From the NCBI GenBank assembly GCA_013694595.1, contig JACDCC010000047.1:1-47123 (forward strand): DNA of 47,123 bases, written 5' to 3'. The notes under the pieces were generated by a model. The model saw only the letters and a program-made list of their open reading frames with translations. It made no database searches and had not been told where the DNA came from. Source of the DNA: Chthoniobacterales bacterium (lineage in GTDB: Bacteria > Verrucomicrobiota > Verrucomicrobiia > Chthoniobacterales > UBA10450). Position numbers and translations under genes: made by a program. Shown here one piece after another: positions 17,850-25,888 of the stretch. Position 1 is the stretch's first letter. Each line of letters starts with the position of its first letter.

Positions 17850-18524
17850 ATGTCGCTCGAAGGCGAAAAGTTCGACTTGATCTACTCCGCCGGGATCCGG
17901 GAGCTTTCGCCGATTTTCTGGACGCCCGTCGACGTTGCGGCCGAGGCCGCGAAACTACTCGTCACGAGGGCCGGCACGCGCGTCCTGGACGTCGGATGCG
18001 GGCCTGGCAAGTTCTGTCTCGTCGGCGCGCAGGTGACGGAGGGAAGATTCACCGGTGTCGAGCAAAGGAGCGCGCTCGTTGCAGCAGCCACGAAAGCGGC
18101 GGCGGATCTTCAGCTCTCAGGAACGGTCGACTTCCTGTGCGCGAACATCATGGACGTCGAGTTCGAGAATTATGACGCGTTTTACCTCTTCAATCCGTTC
18201 GAGGAAAACATGTTCGAGGGGCACAAAATCGATGCCGTCGTTCCGCTCTCGATCGAGCTGTTCAAGCGCTACACGAGCCACGTTGCTGAGAGGCTCGGAG
18301 TGCGCCCGCTCGGAACGCGGGTGGTTACCTACATGGGATACGCCGACGAAATCCCGGCGTGTTACACCTGCGAGTCGGTGCTCTTCAACGACGACCTGAA
18401 GTTGTGGATCAAGACGCGCGAGCATGATCCTGCGCTCGAAGCTCTCGGCCTCAGCGCCTCGCGCAGCTACCGCGGCTCCAGTGGCTGGCAATCGCCGCGC
18501 CGTTCCGACACGAAGCCACCATGA
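17850..18524 (+). CDS. SAM-dependent methyltransferase
   Basis: This 224-residue class I methyltransferase has motif I as VLDVGCGPGKFCLVGA, followed by an acidic residue at the end of strand 2 (FTGVEQRSALV) and the motif IV-like segment YDAFYLFNPFEEN. The NPFEEN motif resembles the NPPF/Y type seen in N-methyltransferases, but the substrate cannot be deduced. It follows the TPR gene by 3 bases and is the last gene of the plus-strand run starting at 13633. Confidence 0.85.
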   Translation: MSLEGEKFDLIYSAGIRELSPIFWTPVDVAAEAAKLLVTRAGTRVLDVGCGPGKFCLVGAQVTEGRFTGVEQRSALVAAATKAAADLQLSGTVDFLCANIMDVEFENYDAFYLFNPFEENMFEGHKIDAVVPLSIELFKRYTSHVAERLGVRPLGTRVVTYMGYADEIPACYTCESVLFNDDLKLWIKTREHDPALEALGLSASRSYRGSSGWQSPRRSDTKPP

Positions 18525-18673
18525 CGCTGCTCACGAGATCTCCGGCGACACCCGGCCGATTCCGGAAGGTCTGGCTTGAACGGTGTTGTTGGTGAAGGCC
18601 GACGCGGGATTGAAAGTCTGATTTTCCGGAAATCTCAACCGGCTCGGTCACTTCATCGTGTCGGTTTGAGCGA

Positions 18674-19858
18674 GTGAAAGCGTTTCCTTCGCGGCAGCCG
18701 ATGCGTAGATTTCGCGGGATGGCGGGGGAGTGGAAAACAACGCGCAGAAGGACAACCAGTGCGCGCGCCGCAGAGCCGGTTTGGGAGTTGATTCTGATCG
18801 ACCAGAATCCGATCCGCCGCGCCGCCGGCAGGGAATGCAGCGCGGCGATGGCGCGGCTCGAGCAAACACGCGCCGCGTGGCACCGGTTCGAGCGCGAGGA
18901 TAAGCCGAGCTTTGTTCGCTGGCGCGCGCGGGAGTTCGGGGCGCTCCTGAGCGAGCTGCGCGATCTGGAGGTGCAGATCCGCGGTCACGAGACGCTCGTG
19001 CACGAGGTGGAAATGGAAATGCGGCGCGGTTTTTACGACCCGTATACTGCGTATCAGCGCGTGATGCTGCGGCGAGGAAATCCCGCGTTGGCAGCAGAGC
19101 AGGAGCCCGCGCCGCGACCCCGCGCCCAGGCGGGGCAGGAGCGGAGCGTCACCGAGTTTGAGAAGGAAGCGTTGTTTCAGGAATGGGTGCAGAAGTTCAT
19201 GGGCACCAACCCCGATAAGCTCGACGATGCCGCCTACACGAAGACGTTTGAAGCTTTCAAATCGCACATGTTCCGCAGTCGACCGCCGCAGGCGCTGCCC
19301 ACGGATAATTTCCGGCGAGCGGAGGAGGCGCGCCGCCAGCCAGCGGAGGAGGAGCCGGCTGCGACACCGATCGATGCGCGCGTAAAGGAATTGTATCGTC
19401 TGTTGGTTCGCCGTTTGCACCCCGACCTCCGCGCGGATGGGAACGTCGCCGCGTCGGCCATCTGGCATGAGGTCCAGGAGGCGTATGCCGCGACAGACAT
19501 TGCGCATTTGGAGATCCTGCTCGCGCTCAGCGACATTCAATCGGACCAATTCAGCGATCAGACGAGTGTCTCACAGATGCACGCCGTTCACGCGGAACTC
19601 GAGCGGGCGCTGTTTGCGCTGGAGGACAGCCTCCGGCAGGCGCGCGGCGATGATGCTTGGGACTTCGCCCGCAGCGGCGCGGTAGCGGGTCTGCGCGAGC
19701 GAGTTGAACGCGAGCTGGAAGCCAATTTGCGCATGAGGTTGGACCGGCTCGGCGTTCTCACACGGACCGTCGCGAACTGGGCGCAGCCGGCGCAGGTCAA
19801 TGCCGGGTTGCGGCGCGCAAACTATCCCGAGTTCGCCGCGATTAAAAAGGTCCGCTGA
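18674..19858 (+). CDS. J-domain (DnaJ-like) protein with long N-terminal helical region
   Basis: The 394-residue protein has a J-domain signature in its second half: RVKELYRLLVRRLHPDLRAD, with HPD at residues 249-251, followed by a helix ending in EVQEAYAATDIAHLEILLAL. The region before it is charged and probably alpha-helical (about residues 55-120), and the C-terminus holds another helical segment. There is no Gly/Phe region or zinc-finger domain, so it is a class C J-protein that could engage DnaK at a specific site. The start is uncertain (ATGs at 18674, 18701, 18719). It precedes the DEAD-box helicase gene by 27 bases. Confidence 0.78.
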   Translation: MKAFPSRQPMRRFRGMAGEWKTTRRRTTSARAAEPVWELILIDQNPIRRAAGRECSAAMARLEQTRAAWHRFEREDKPSFVRWRAREFGALLSELRDLEVQIRGHETLVHEVEMEMRRGFYDPYTAYQRVMLRRGNPALAAEQEPAPRPRAQAGQERSVTEFEKEALFQEWVQKFMGTNPDKLDDAAYTKTFEAFKSHMFRSRPPQALPTDNFRRAEEARRQPAEEEPAATPIDARVKELYRLLVRRLHPDLRADGNVAASAIWHEVQEAYAATDIAHLEILLALSDIQSDQFSDQTSVSQMHAVHAELERALFALEDSLRQARGDDAWDFARSGAVAGLRERVERELEANLRMRLDRLGVLTRTVANWAQPAQVNAGLRRANYPEFAAIKKVR

Positions 19859-19885
19859 TTGGCGAAGACGCTGCGATTGTAGCCC

Positions 19886-21622
19886 ATGCAGAAGAAGCTG
19901 TTTTCAGAACTCGGTCTCGCGCCGGAGATATTGAAGGGGATCGAGCGGATGGGTTTTGAGGAGGCTTCGCCGATTCAGTCCGCCGCGATCCCGGTGTTGC
20001 TCGAGGGCGCGGATGTCGTCGGCCAATCACAGACCGGCTCCGGGAAGACGGCAGCGTTCGGTATTCCCGCCATTCAGCTGGTCGACGCATCGCTGCGTGC
20101 GCCGCAGGTGTTGATCCTTTGCCCGACGCGCGAACTCGCCGTTCAGGTGGCGGAGGAGATCGCGAAGCTGGCATTCTTCAAGCGCGGCGTGCGTGAGCTC
20201 CCGATCTACGGCGGGCAATCGTACGAGCGGCAGTTCCGCGGGTTGAGCGCGGGCGCGCAGATCATCATCGGCACGCCCGGACGCGTGATGGATCACCTCG
20301 AGCGCAAAAGCCTGAAGCTCGACCAGATCAAGATGGTGATCCTCGATGAGGCCGATCGGATGCTCGACATGGGCTTCGTCGACGACATCAAAACGATCCT
20401 GCGCCAGGTCCCTGAGGAGCGGCAGACGGTCTTCTTCTCCGCGACGATCCCGCGGCCGATCCAGGAGCTGATCAAAACGTTTACGCGCGAGCCGGTCAGC
20501 GTCCGGATGGAAGCGCAGGCGCTGACAGTGCCGGCGATCGATCAGGTCTACTACGAAGTAGATCGGCGCTCGAAGCTGGAGGTGCTCTGCCGCTTGATCG
20601 ACCTCGAGGACGTGAAGCTCGCGATCATTTTCTGCGCGACCAAGATGATGGTTGACGAGCTCACCGAGCACCTGATCGCGCGCGGTTACACCGCGGACAA
20701 GCTGCACGGCGACATGACGCAAGCGATGCGCGAGCGCGTGATGGCTCGCTTCCGCAGACGCGCGGTCGAGATTCTGGTGGCCACCGATGTGGCGGCCCGT
20801 GGTCTCGACGTGGACGACATCGAGGTGGTGTTCAATTTCGACCTGCCACACGATGGCGAGGATTACGTCCATCGCATCGGTCGGACCGGGCGCGCCGGTA
20901 AAGGGGGGAAGGCGGTAACATTTGTGGCAGGCCGCGAGATTTACCGGCTCGAGAACATCCAGCGCTTCACGAAGAGCCGGATCCGCCGGGCGAAGATCCC
21001 GTCGGCGGAGGAGGTGGAAGGAAAGCGTGCCACCGCCTTCGCCGAAGCGCTGCGCGAGACGCTGCAGAAAGGTGAGTACAAAAGGCACGACGAGCTGCTC
21101 GACAGTCTGCTGGAGCAGAACTATTCGCCCACCGATATCGCTTCGGCGTTGATCCACTTGTTAGGCGAAGAGAAGCCGCGCGGCGGCCAGGCGATACCGG
21201 AAGATCGCAGCTCCAGCCGGAACTTTCCGGATCCGGGCGCGCGGGAGCGGCGGGAGCGGGGACGGGATGACCACGACGGCGGCGGCCGCGGGCGCCCTGA
21301 ACGGCCGCATACAGGTCCGCGAGAAGAAGCGGGGACGGTGTCGCACGAGCCGGGGATGGTGCGGCTGGCGTTTAATGTGGGTCGAGCACATGCGGTGCAG
21401 CCGGGGGACTTTGTAGGTGTGATCGCGGGCGTGACGGCGATTCCGAAAGGGGAGATCGGCGCGATTCATTTGCAGGCGACGAAGACGCTCGTGGATGTCG
21501 CCGAAGCGCGTGTTGACCTCGTGCTGAAGAAGCTGAACGGAATTCAATTCAAAGGTCGCAAGCTGGCGGTGCGTCCTGCAGCCGAAGGGGCGAAAAAGAG
21601 CAGGGCAGCTCGCCCGGCCTAG
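19886..21622 (+). CDS. DEAD-box ATP-dependent RNA helicase with DbpA-type RNA-binding domain
   Basis: This 578-residue helicase shows the complete motif set: Q motif (GFEEASPIQSAAIP), Walker A (SQTGSGKTAAFG), PTRELA, GTPGR, DEAD (VILDEADRMLDMGF), SAT, ARGLDVD and HRIGRTGRAGKGG. After a charged Arg/Gly/Asp-rich linker (about residues 430-490) comes a DbpA RNA-binding domain (VRLAFNVGRAHAVQPGDFVG to FKGRKLAVRPA). DbpA and CsdA/DeaD relatives remodel rRNA during large-subunit assembly or cold adaptation. The architecture resembles DeaD/CsdA more than a minimal RhlE. It is probably cotranscribed with the J-domain gene. Confidence 0.95.
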   Translation: MQKKLFSELGLAPEILKGIERMGFEEASPIQSAAIPVLLEGADVVGQSQTGSGKTAAFGIPAIQLVDASLRAPQVLILCPTRELAVQVAEEIAKLAFFKRGVRELPIYGGQSYERQFRGLSAGAQIIIGTPGRVMDHLERKSLKLDQIKMVILDEADRMLDMGFVDDIKTILRQVPEERQTVFFSATIPRPIQELIKTFTREPVSVRMEAQALTVPAIDQVYYEVDRRSKLEVLCRLIDLEDVKLAIIFCATKMMVDELTEHLIARGYTADKLHGDMTQAMRERVMARFRRRAVEILVATDVAARGLDVDDIEVVFNFDLPHDGEDYVHRIGRTGRAGKGGKAVTFVAGREIYRLENIQRFTKSRIRRAKIPSAEEVEGKRATAFAEALRETLQKGEYKRHDELLDSLLEQNYSPTDIASALIHLLGEEKPRGGQAIPEDRSSSRNFPDPGARERRERGRDDHDGGGRGRPERPHTGPREEAGTVSHEPGMVRLAFNVGRAHAVQPGDFVGVIAGVTAIPKGEIGAIHLQATKTLVDVAEARVDLVLKKLNGIQFKGRKLAVRPAAEGAKKSRAARPA

Positions 21623-21646
21623 CGGGTTCGGGAGCGACGGTCCGAC

Positions 21647-22966
21647 TTAGGCAATCAGCATCACCGACAGGATCGCAGCGAGTAAAGCGAGTGCGGCAAG
21701 GCTGGCATAGACGATCGCATCCTGCCGGCGCGCACGCCGCGCGGCTTCCGCATAGGGAATGCGCCTGAACGACACCATCGTATAGAGCGGCAGATAAACG
21801 CCGGGCAGCCAACCCTCCAGGAGGTGGTCGAGCTTCTTCTTCGCGCGAAACCGCTTCGAAACCGTCTTGTCGCGCATCTCAATGAAGTTGTGGACGGCAA
21901 GCTCCGCCAGAGCGTCGCTGTTCTCCTTGCGGCGGGCGAAATACTCCGCGAACGCGCGGCCGCGCTCGCCGCTGAATTCGGCGAGACATTCGTCGAGCAC
22001 GACACAATCTTCAAAAGCCGCATTCATGCCCTGCCCGTAAAACGGCACGACCGCGTGTGCCGCATCGCCGAGCAGCGCAATCTTGTCTCCGTAATGCCAG
22101 GGCGCGCAGCGGATTGTCACGAGTGAACCGGTCGGATTGTTCCGGAAGTCTTCCAGCAAGCCCGGCATCAGCGGCACGGCATCCGGGAATTCTTCCTCGA
22201 AGAAGCGGCGGAAATCGTCGTCACTCCGGGTGCTTTCAAAGCTGCGCGGCCCGGCAAATTCCCAGAACAGCGTGCAGGTAAACGAGCCGTCCGGGTTCGG
22301 CAGCGCGATCATCATGAAACTTTTCCGCGGCCAGATGTGGAGCGCGTGCTTCTCCATCGGCCAGCTCCCGTCGGACGCCGGCGGAATGGTTAACTCCTGG
22401 TAGCCGTGTGGCAGGTAGCTCTGGCTGTACTCGAAACGATCGAGCCGCTGCATCGCGCGCCGCACCGCGGAGAAGGCGCCATCGACGCCGATGATGGCGT
22501 CCGCGCGTGCGTGCAGCGTCTCGTTCGTCTCCGTGTTGAGCAGCTGGGCGGCGGGCGCGTCGAGATCTACGGCGGTGCAGCGATGGTTGAAGTGGACGCG
22601 CACGTTCGGGTAGCGCTGCGCCGCTTCGAGCGTGGCGGTGTTGAGCGCGCCGCGGCCGATCGAGTTGATGCACTTGGTGGGGTCGCGGTCGTAAGGCGTG
22701 AAATGCAGTTCGCCGGATTTGTCATGGATCATGCGGCCGCGCATCGGAATCGCGTGGCGTAACACTTCCTCCGCAATGCCGAGTTGCTGAAGGGCGTGAA
22801 TGCCGCGGGTCGAGAGCGCCAGGTTGATCGAACGACCGCCGACGAGATTGCCGGCGTGTGGATCAGGCCGTCGCTCGAACAGGTCGACCTCATCGCCGCG
22901 GCGCCCGAGGAACGCCGCCATCATCCCGCCGGCGAGGCCGCTGCCGATCAGGCTGAACTTCGTCAC
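21647..22966 (-). CDS. kmo: Kynurenine 3-monooxygenase (FAD-dependent)
   Basis: This enzyme hydroxylates L-kynurenine to 3-hydroxykynurenine with NADPH and O2. The 439-residue protein has the FAD Rossmann motif SLIGSGLAGGMMAAFLGRRG, the KMO-specific stretch GGRSINLALSTRGIHALQQLG, MRGRMIHDKSGELHFTPY, the GVDGAFSAVR motif and a second FAD motif GDAAHAVVPFYGQGMNAAFEDC. The C-terminus ends in a hydrophobic helix (IVYASLAALALLAAILSVM), like the membrane-anchoring tail of many KMOs. It lies 81 bases downstream of kynU on the same strand and is the last gene of the minus-strand kynurenine run. Confidence 0.95.
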   Translation of the reverse strand: MTKFSLIGSGLAGGMMAAFLGRRGDEVDLFERRPDPHAGNLVGGRSINLALSTRGIHALQQLGIAEEVLRHAIPMRGRMIHDKSGELHFTPYDRDPTKCINSIGRGALNTATLEAAQRYPNVRVHFNHRCTAVDLDAPAAQLLNTETNETLHARADAIIGVDGAFSAVRRAMQRLDRFEYSQSYLPHGYQELTIPPASDGSWPMEKHALHIWPRKSFMMIALPNPDGSFTCTLFWEFAGPRSFESTRSDDDFRRFFEEEFPDAVPLMPGLLEDFRNNPTGSLVTIRCAPWHYGDKIALLGDAAHAVVPFYGQGMNAAFEDCVVLDECLAEFSGERGRAFAEYFARRKENSDALAELAVHNFIEMRDKTVSKRFRAKKKLDHLLEGWLPGVYLPLYTMVSFRRIPYAEAARRARRQDAIVYASLAALALLAAILSVMLIA

Positions 22967-23047
22967 GGGGCGAGGATTCTACGGATCACGAAAGCTGGGA
23001 AGCAGGAAAGAGGTCGCGGCGTGTTTGCCTGGCGGCAATCGCCTGTC

Positions 23048-24316
23048 TCAATGCTCCGTCAGCAGCCTGGCGAATCGCCACACTTCGTGGAAGCTGTTGT
23101 AGAGGGCAGTCGGCGCGGCGCGAATCACGTTCGGTTCGCGGAAATCGCATTTCACGCCCGCCGCTTCGAGTCTCGCAAACAGCTCTTTCGGCTGGTCGTG
23201 CACAAGGATTGAGAGCTGAGATCCACGCTCGTTAGGCTCACGCGGAGTGATGATGGTGAACATCTCCGACGGAGCCTGGTCGAGCAGGAATTGGAGATAC
23301 CCCGTCAGTTGGATTGACTTGGCGCGCAGATTTTCCATGCCGCCTGCTTCGTCGAAAATCGCGAAGGACGAGCGGAGCGGCGCCATTGAAAAAATCGGCG
23401 GGTTACTGACTGCCCACGAGTCCGCCGACGGCACTGGCACGAACTCCGGCAGGAGGTGCATCTGGAAGCGAGTCGCGGGATCGTTGCCCCACCAACCGGC
23501 GAGGCGCGGCAGATTCGCATTCCGCGCATGCCGTTCATGCACGAATGCACCGGCCACCGCGCCCGGCCCGGAGTTCAGGTATTTATAGGAACACCACACG
23601 GCGAAATCGACATTCCAGTCGTGCAGGCGGAGAGGCACGTTACCGACGGCGTGGGCGAGGTCGATCCCGACGAGGCAGCCCCGCTTCTGCGCCGCGGCCG
23701 TGATTCTCTTGAGGTCGAAAAACTGGCCGGTGAAGAAGTTCACGCCGGCGAGCAGCACGAGGGCGATCTGCTCGCCGCTTTTTTCGAGCAGAGCTTCGAT
23801 CTCGTCGGTGCGGATGGTTAGCTCACCAGCTCGCGGTCGAGCGAGCAGCAGCGCGTCCCGCGGCTCGAATCCGTGGTGAACGATCTGCGACTTCACGGCA
23901 TAGGTGTCGGAAGGAAACGCCGGCTCTTCCATCAGGACCTTCGAGCGACCGTTCGTCGGGCGGTAAAAGCTCGCCATCATCAGGTGCAGGTTCACCGTGA
24001 GGCTGTTCATGCAGACGACTTCATGCGGCAACGCCCCGACCAGTCGTGCCGCCGGTTCCCGCAGCGTCTCGTGATACGAATACCAAGGCGTAGCGCTTTC
24101 CAGATGCCCATCGACTGCAAGGTTTGCCCAGTCGTTCAGCTCCTGCTCGACCACGCCTCGCGTCGCTTTCGGCATCAAGCCTAACGAGTTGCCGACCAGG
24201 TAAATAAGCGGCTTGCCATCGCTGCCGGATGGAATGTGGAAACGATCGCGAAACGCGCGGAGCGGATCCTCCGCGTCAAGTTGCAGCGCAAATGCTTCGT
24301 CAGCAGAAAAGTTCAT
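23048..24316 (-). CDS. kynU: Kynureninase (PLP-dependent)
   Basis: This enzyme cleaves kynurenine or 3-hydroxykynurenine to (3-hydroxy)anthranilate plus alanine. The 422-residue fold-type I protein starts with DEAFALQLDAEDPLRAFRD and LIYLVGNSLGLMPK, both typical of KynU. It contains NSLTVNLHLMMASFYRPT, the PLP-interacting GIDLAHAVGNVPLRLHDW segment, and the Schiff-base lysine in CSYKYLNSGPGAVAGAFVHE. It is followed by kmo. The start overlaps the end of the upstream vapC-like gene by 4 bases (24313-24316), so the toxin gene is tightly joined to it. Confidence 0.96.
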   Translation of the reverse strand: MNFSADEAFALQLDAEDPLRAFRDRFHIPSGSDGKPLIYLVGNSLGLMPKATRGVVEQELNDWANLAVDGHLESATPWYSYHETLREPAARLVGALPHEVVCMNSLTVNLHLMMASFYRPTNGRSKVLMEEPAFPSDTYAVKSQIVHHGFEPRDALLLARPRAGELTIRTDEIEALLEKSGEQIALVLLAGVNFFTGQFFDLKRITAAAQKRGCLVGIDLAHAVGNVPLRLHDWNVDFAVWCSYKYLNSGPGAVAGAFVHERHARNANLPRLAGWWGNDPATRFQMHLLPEFVPVPSADSWAVSNPPIFSMAPLRSSFAIFDEAGGMENLRAKSIQLTGYLQFLLDQAPSEMFTIITPREPNERGSQLSILVHDQPKELFARLEAAGVKCDFREPNVIRAAPTALYNSFHEVWRFARLLTEH

Positions 24317-24747
24317 GGCTTTACTTTGAGGCCGGCGGCTTGCGCTAATCTCCGTTGGCGGGTGTCAAACGAGAGGAACGTTTTCGCGCCGCAGCCACGT
24401 GCAATCGCGACGTGCAGCAGGTCGATGGTGCGCTGGCCCTCGCGGAAGGCGTGTTTTTCGCTCAGTTCGTCCGCTTCCTGGAAGACATTTGTCCAGGTAA
24501 TCAAAAGGTGACTCAGAATGCCCTCCGCGAGATCGGCGTCGATCCGGCGAAAAGCCGCGCGCTTCTCGCTCTCGGTAATCTGACCGAAGGAACACGCGTT
24601 CCGCAGCGCATTCCGCAGCTCAATGCGGTTTAGCGGCGAGAACGCCAGCAGCGGACCGTGTCTAAGCATGAACTTGTCGGCAGCTGCCCGATTCGAGTCG
24701 TTCCGGTAGAGCGAAACGAGAAAGCTGCTGTCGGCGTAGCAGTCGAC
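24313..24747 (-). CDS. VapC-like PIN-domain toxin (no standard start codon)
   Basis: The protein reads VDCYADSSFLVSLYRNDSNR at its N-terminus and then continues through the ATG at 24669. PIN-domain acidic residues are all present: Asp in YADSSF, Glu in SPLNRIELRNAL, Asp in TIDLLHVAIA and Asp in FLSFDTRQRRLA. These imply an intact Mg-dependent RNase. A full-length domain needs initiation near 24747, but that codon is GTC. No ATG, GTG or TTG lies in frame between the upstream stop (about 24840) and 24669. A start at 24669 would remove the first catalytic Asp. CTG at 24780 is another candidate. It lies directly downstream of a Phd-type antitoxin gene and overlaps kynU by 4 bases. Confidence 0.72.
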   Translation of the reverse strand, partial: VDCYADSSFLVSLYRNDSNRAAADKFMLRHGPLLAFSPLNRIELRNALRNACSFGQITESEKRAAFRRIDADLAEGILSHLLITWTNVFQEADELSEKHAFREGQRTIDLLHVAIARGCGAKTFLSFDTRQRRLAQAAGLKVKP

Positions 24748-24758
24748 CTCCGCGGCAG

Positions 24759-25007
24759 CTAATCGCGCAAGCTGCTCCAGAAGGCCTCCGTTTCGGCTTT
24801 GGTGAGTTTTCGGCCCACGGGTGTGAAGCTCTTTTCACGCGCCGCCCAATCGACTTTCCGCGATTTTCCGCGCGTCACCGGTGTGGCGGGTGCCAGCGTC
24901 GCGAATCTCTTCCCGTTCCGGGTGATGATGATTTGTTCGCCGTGTGCGATCCACTTCGCGAGGCTGGCGAAGTTGTTCCGCAGGTCACGCACGGTCGCGG
25001 TCTTCAT
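24759..25007 (-). CDS. Phd/YefM-family antitoxin (VapB partner)
   Basis: This protein of about 82 residues starts at the ATG of MKTATVRDLRNNFASLAKWI, the typical DNA-binding N-terminus of Phd/YefM antitoxins, followed by GEQIIITRNGKRFATLAP. A TTG nine bases upstream is a weaker alternative. The C-terminal half (WAAREKSFTPVGRKLTKAET) is the variable toxin-neutralising part. The gene ends about 11 bases before the presumed toxin start. Antitoxins of this type normally bind their own promoter and repress the pair. Here that would affect transcription entering kynU and kmo. Confidence 0.85.
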   Translation of the reverse strand: MKTATVRDLRNNFASLAKWIAHGEQIIITRNGKRFATLAPATPVTRGKSRKVDWAAREKSFTPVGRKLTKAETEAFWSSLRD

Positions 25008-25058
25008 GTGATACAATTCTGTCTCACGGGGCTGTCGGCGTCAACCAGAGCGGCTTTG

Positions 25059-25490
25059 CTACTTCGGCGGTGCGGTGGCGATTACCTTCAACTCGATCGC
25101 AATGGGAGTCGGCAGCGCGCGTACTTCGATGGTTGTGCGGGTCGGGTTTGGCTTTCCAGGGCCTGCAAAATATTGCGGGTAGATGCCGTTGAACGTGGCG
25201 AAGTCCTTCTTCATGTCGGTGAGAAAAACGGTGACGTCGACGATGTGGTTCCAATTCGCACCGGCGTCCTCGAGCACGAGCCGCACGTTCTCGAAGACGG
25301 CATGACACTGCGTCTCGATGTCATAGCTGGCGATGTTGCCGTCGCTGCTGAGCGTGACTCCCGGAATCTCCTTGCTGCCGCGAACACGCGGACCGATTCC
25401 GGAAAGGAAGAGGAGATCACCAACGCGTTTGGCGTGTGGGAATGCGCCGACCGGCTCCGGCGCGCGCTGGCTTTCGAAGCTCTCCCTCAT
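25059..25490 (-). CDS. RidA-family protein, probable 2-aminomuconate deaminase
   Basis: This 143-residue YjgF/RidA-fold protein contains AKRVGDLLFLSGIGPRVRGS, ETQCHAVFENVRLVLEDAGA, VDVTVFLTDMKKDFATFNGI and the substrate-binding Arg in PNPTRTTIEV. The GPRVRGS and SYDIETQCHAVFENV segments resemble 2-aminomuconate deaminases (AmnD/NbaF type), which convert 2-aminomuconate to 4-oxalocrotonate in the kynurenine meta-cleavage pathway. The surrounding kynurenine genes and the aminomuconate-semialdehyde dehydrogenase support that role. A general imine deaminase (RidA) is the alternative. Confidence 0.87.
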   Translation of the reverse strand: MRESFESQRAPEPVGAFPHAKRVGDLLFLSGIGPRVRGSKEIPGVTLSSDGNIASYDIETQCHAVFENVRLVLEDAGANWNHIVDVTVFLTDMKKDFATFNGIYPQYFAGPGKPNPTRTTIEVRALPTPIAIELKVIATAPPK

Positions 25491-25545
25491 GACAAGAAGG
25501 GTTCGAGGCTCAAGACGTGGGACGACAGGGCCACGGATGCGGTGC

Positions 25546-25851
25546 TCAAACGTGGGTGTGCGGGGTGGCAGCGGCTGTCGGTGCGAGACCGAAGCGCTTG
25601 AGAGACCGCGCGCGCGCTTTCGCTGCTTCAGTCTCGCGGTCCCGCGGGGCGGAGTTTGCCACCAGCGAAGAAAGCAGCTCTTCGGCGACTGAGGCGATCG
25701 AGTCCACCGCGTGATTAAACGCTTGTTCGTTGGCTTTGGAAGGATGGGTGAAGCCGCTCAGCTTGCGCACAAACTGCAACGACGACGCGCGAATCTCCTC
25801 GTCGGTGGCGGGCGGTTCGAAGTTGTGCAGCGTCTTGATGTTTCGACACAT
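25546..25851 (-). CDS. DUF2277 family protein
   Basis: This 101-residue protein starts with the diagnostic DUF2277 sequence MCRNIKTLHNFEPPATDEEI and continues with SSLQFVRKLSGFTHPSKANE. The rest is probably alpha-helical, with a basic C-terminal tail. The family has no established biochemical function. The invariant-looking Cys2-Arg3-Asn4 at the extreme N-terminus is notable. It sits between the aldehyde dehydrogenase (37 bases) and the RidA-type deaminase (55 bases) on the same strand, so it is probably cotranscribed with kynurenine-degradation genes. Confidence 0.9.
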   Translation of the reverse strand: MCRNIKTLHNFEPPATDEEIRASSLQFVRKLSGFTHPSKANEQAFNHAVDSIASVAEELLSSLVANSAPRDRETEAAKARARSLKRFGLAPTAAATPHTHV

Positions 25852-25888
25852 GGAGCAGTTGTAATCGGCACCCGCTGGAGACGCCGAG

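Noticed and set aside
18623-18632. TTTCCGGAAA palindrome before the J-domain gene
   Set aside because: The 10-base palindrome could be an operator, but there is only one copy and no regulator nearby, so I do not claim it.
20027-21157. 376-codon frame antisense to the DEAD-box helicase
   Set aside because: The overlapping helicase is unambiguous. The antisense translation is His/Arg/Asp-rich with no recognisable domain.
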